Position numbers and translations under genes: made by a program
The notes under the pieces: generated by a model
What the model saw: the letters and a program-made list of their open reading frames with translations, nothing else
What the model was told of the DNA's origin: nothing
Database searches by the model: none
Assembly (NCBI RefSeq): GCF_019059575.1
Contig: NW_024881698.1
Span: 248,001 to 312,000, forward strand
Direction of reading: 5' to 3'
DNA: 64,000 bases
DNA from: Amphibalanus amphitrite
Lineage: Eukaryota > Arthropoda > Thecostraca > Balanomorpha > Balanidae
Shown: positions 61,030 to 64,000 of the stretch, piece after piece
Layout: each line of letters starts with the position of its first letter
How positions within the stretch are numbered: position 1 is the stretch's first letter

Positions 61030-61119
61030 AATGGGCCCCCATGGGCGTATGGGGCTCTGGCCCTTATTGATTGTCACGAGACTCAAGAATCCCACGTTAG
61101 CTATTAACAGCTCCCAAAC

Positions 61120-62066
61120 CAGTCTTTGAGGGTCCTACACTGATCTCGGAGGGCCCTTCAGTGGCGGTCAAGCGACCACATTGACCGCTGAGAGCCCACA
61201 TTGACCTCATTTGAGGGCCCCTAAACCGGCCTCAAGGGCCCAGCCGGCGTCTGAGGGCCTCACACCGGCCTCTGGTGGCCTCATTTCTGTCTCTGGGGTC
61301 CCAAGACTAGCCCTTAGGTGCCTTTGAGGGCCCCGCACTGAATTCTGAAGACCCGATGCCGGCCTCTAAGGGTCCGCATCGGCCTCTGAGGGTCCACCTT
61401 GGCCTGAGGGGTCCAACGCCGGCCCATGCCGGTCTTTTAGGGCCCCACACTGACCTCTAAGGGCCCATGCTGACCTGTAAGGACCCACATTAGCCTATGA
61501 GGCCTTGTACGGGATTCTGAAGACCTGATGCCGGCCTCTGAGGCCCATCTTGGTTTTTGAGGGCCTTCTGCTGGTCTCTGGGTTCCAACACCGGCCCATG
61601 CCGGTATTTTAGGGTCCCACATTGACCTCTAAGGGCCCCGCACTGGATTCCGGAGTTCCGATGCCGGTCTCCAAGGGTCCGCATCGGCCTCTGAGGGCCC
61701 ACCTTGGCCTATGAGGGCCCTCCGCTGGTCTCTAGGTTCCAAGTCCCGCCCATGCCGGTCTGTTACGGCCCCACACTGACCTCTAAGGGCCCATGCTGGC
61801 CTGTAAGGACACGCATTAGTCTCTGAGGGCCTTGCACTGGATTCTGAAGACCCGATGCTGGCCTCTGAGGCCCATCTTGGTTTTTGAGGGTCTTCTGCTG
61901 GCCTCTGGGGTCCAACACCGGCCCATGCCGGCATTTTAGGGTCCCACACTGACCTCTGAGGGCCCATACTGGCCTGTAAGGACCCACATTAGCCTCTGAT
62001 GGCCCAAGTCGGCATCTTAAGGTCTCATCCTGCCCTTTGCAGGCCCTGTACTAGTCTCTGAGGGCC
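61120..62066 (-). repeat. Minisatellite of about 28-bp units with about 330-bp higher order
   Basis: Units of CCTCTGAGGGCCCACACTGA type. The block starting GGCCCCACACTGACCTCTAA at 61441 recurs at 61771 with the same unit order, and the array resumes after E12 at 63456. Confidence 0.85.
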
Positions 62067-63455
62067 TTAACCCTCGCCGGCCGGGGGGGGGGCGGGTGCC
62101 GCCCCTCCGTAGTTTTTTTTTCGCGATAGCTCCGAACACGCCGGCGATAGAGAGCTGAAGCTTGGCATACCTGACCTTTGAATCAAACGGGATCTTTTGA
62201 CACCAACCGCATTTTCGGGTCAGATCAGGTCACTGACCCATGTGGTCATAAGTGAACCTCTGCACGGTCTTCAGATGTCGCAACTTCGCAACGCCCTCAC
62301 TGCCAGGGGAGATTTCACAGGGAAATGAACCTTGGAGGACCTAGTATCCAATAGGAGTCTCTCAACTTGTATAATGTATATCTCGGATTTTTCCTAAAGT
62401 TCATATGAGGTCAGGTCATTTTCGTGACCTCACCATTAGGTGATGTCAATGGGGATAAACTGGAAACTTTTTCTGGCGCCGGGAACGATTGATCTCCAAC
62501 TATCTCAAGCACACCGAATCGTGATTTCATGCACTCCTTGCAAGGTTCGATGCGTCACTTTTGCAGTGTTGACCTTGCGCGACGTCATTTATGAAGTTAT
62601 AAGGGTCTTATTAGTTTTTCGTCAATAACTAGGTACCGATCAAATTGAGCTAGCGAGTCGGGAAAGCCACCTATGGACTTAAGAAGACCTGCCGAATCGA
62701 ATGATATGCGACATGACCTCCTTCGACCAATTTCGTGACCTGGGGACGCCGACCTGACCGTGACCCGAGGTCAACACCCTAAGTTTACCTCACCCAAACA
62801 AAAAGTATATCATTCGACGCGCCTGAGAGAGGCGAACACGATGCTAGCAAAATCGCGGCTTTGCGGCCATTTTTTGCGAAGTTATTCACCAAAAACGGAA
62901 CCGTGCCTTGAGGCACTTGACCTGACCTCAGAGGTCACCGGTTTTTGTTTGTTTTGTTGGGTTAGGCCCTTTCGGTCCAATGAGACCATTTCAGAGCCGG
63001 AAGGATGATAGGATATAGGGGGAGACATTGGTCTGGGCAGGCACCCTAGTGAGTCGCCGGGGCTGAGCCCGTCCAGAGGACAGGCCACCCAGCCCCAAGG
63101 CACTCACTGCACCCGGCTACGGGGTGCGCTCCCTCGGGAGCAGCGGTGCCGCTCCAAGGGAGCAGCCCGCATGAGATAAAGTTGCCTGTCCAGCCCGGAG
63201 GGGGTTGCGGTGTGGAGGAGAAGGATTTCAGTATCCTGAGGATAGAAGCACGGAACGGTGTCAGAGGTCACCGGTTGACCCAGGACCATAAAATCGGGTA
63301 TCGATCTCTGCGTCTCGTAACGGCGCACACGCTCGTTTTACCGCGACGCGCTAGCTCCACCTGGGGCGAAACGGCGAGGGGGGTCGTACCCGCCCCCCGC
63401 CCCCTCGGCCAGCGCGTATGTAGAAAACCTATAGGACCGGGCCGTGGAGGGTTAA
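62067..63455. mobile_element. TTAA hairpin element E12 in the minisatellite
   Basis: TTAACCCTCGCCGGCCGGGG at left, CCGGGCCGTGGAGGGTTAA at right. Caps GGGCGGGTGCCGCCC and GTACCCGCCCCCCGCCCC share GCGGGT. It splits the repeat array cleanly at TTAA. Confidence 0.88.
62944..63260 (-). mobile_element. SINE-like retroposon, copy 2, in E12
   Basis: Flanked by the 16-bp duplication TCAGAGGTCACCGGTT (62928-62943, 63261-63276). A T-rich low end marks a minus-strand insert. It is homologous to 43577-43851, with an extra duplicated GGAGCAGC piece. Confidence 0.87.
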
Positions 63456-64000
63456 ACTGGCCTCTGAAGGCCCAGACCGTCTAAAAGTCCCACACCGGCC
63501 TCTGATAAGTGATAGTCAATCAGCCCAGTTGCAGTGGTCGCTGATATAAAACCTCTTAAAAACGTTATAGGCCTGGCTGAGCCTAGCTGGGCCGTTCATG
63601 CTGATTTTTATAGTTATATTGAAAAGACTCGCTTTGCACGTTTCACGCTTGCTCGTAATGAAAAAGTTGCTGGATGCCTCTGGAATTTGCATGGGTGCCA
63701 ACGGCTGCGGAGGACAGGGGAACGCGTCCATCAGTTTGAGTTTATGGACGGGAGACTCCCTGAAATTTCAACCATTTTTTTCTTTTTTTTTTGTCTCGAT
63801 TTTTTTTTACCTCTGAGCATGTTTGCGAAAACAAAGTGGCCGAAATCCGAGGAGAAATCGGATTTTGGGGGTAGGTTAGGTTTTGGACCTCTGGGACCCT
63901 GGCCCCCCCACTTTCAAAAACGTTCCTACGCCTATGCAAGCGTTCAAACATGTGATATGATGTTGCCCCCATGCATTAGGGTGGGTGTCAAGGTCACCTG

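Larger units (their letters stand above)
60253..63936. mobile_element. 3.7-kb composite hAT-type element in E11
   Basis: Ends CATAGGCGTAGGAAC and GTTCCTACGCCTATG, flanked by the 8-bp duplication CAAGCGTT (60245-60252, 63937-63944). It carries a nested MITE, a long minisatellite, element E12 and a SINE-like insert. No transposase recognised. Confidence 0.88.
59985..64000. mobile_element. TTAA hairpin element E11, split by a hAT-type composite, running off the window
   Basis: TTAACCCTCGCCCGTATAGG with cap GGGTCGAACGGACCC. The sequence to 60252 and again from 63945 to 64000 is the inverse of the right half of E4, which shows the 60253-63936 block is a clean insertion. Confidence 0.82.

Noticed and set aside
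60253-63936. One intact autonomous hAT transposon
   Set aside because: No transposase frame; the length comes from a minisatellite and later insertions.

Overview
The window is eukaryotic nuclear DNA. Genes are split by many short canonical introns, coding exons are very GC-rich, and the space between genes is packed with nested transposable elements. The three recognisable genes (scribble, Rab32, a Tdrd5/tejas-like gene) are animal genes. Scribble is closest in feel to arthropod orthologues, and an arthropod, possibly a crustacean such as a barnacle, is my best guess. That guess is inference; no rRNA or mitochondrial marker is present.

Layout. 242-14684 (-): scribble (LAP family), 21 coding exons whose phases all agree, 1202 residues. 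It runs from the start codon through the leucine-rich repeats, the LAP-specific segment, PDZ1 and PDZ2 into PDZ3, and the rest lies beyond the left edge. 14685-40850: no host gene recognised. This stretch is a mosaic of non-autonomous DNA transposons (TA, TTAA, 3-bp and 8-bp target duplications), one Ty3/gypsy-type LTR element (25313-30560), minisatellites and tRNA-derived SINE-like heads. 41174-48858 (+): Rab32/38-family GTPase, five exons, ending in a C-V-C prenylation motif; its 5.3-kb third intron is a stack of TTAA elements. 49100-52160: microsatellites, another TTAA element and MITEs. 52680-59013 (-): Tdrd5/tejas-like protein, 13 exons, 676 residues, three LOTUS domains plus one Tudor domain. 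59480-64000: TTAA elements split by a 3.7-kb composite element with 8-bp target duplications.

Two themes stand out. First, minisatellites in the genes are repeatedly built from exon edges: splice acceptors, donors and even stop codons are copied in tandem beside the real one, from 2 to about 31 copies, at about a dozen places in all three genes. Second, the TTAA element family carries G-run/C-run hairpins just inside both ends. The hairpin loop sequence is shared by the two ends of one element but differs between elements, and the interiors are full of AGGTCA/TGACCT half-sites. A second family (TA duplications) has a similar element-specific keyword.

The genes are functionally separate: epithelial polarity (scribble), lysosome-related organelle traffic (Rab32), and germline piRNA pathway (Tdrd5/tejas). 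Nothing suggests they work together.
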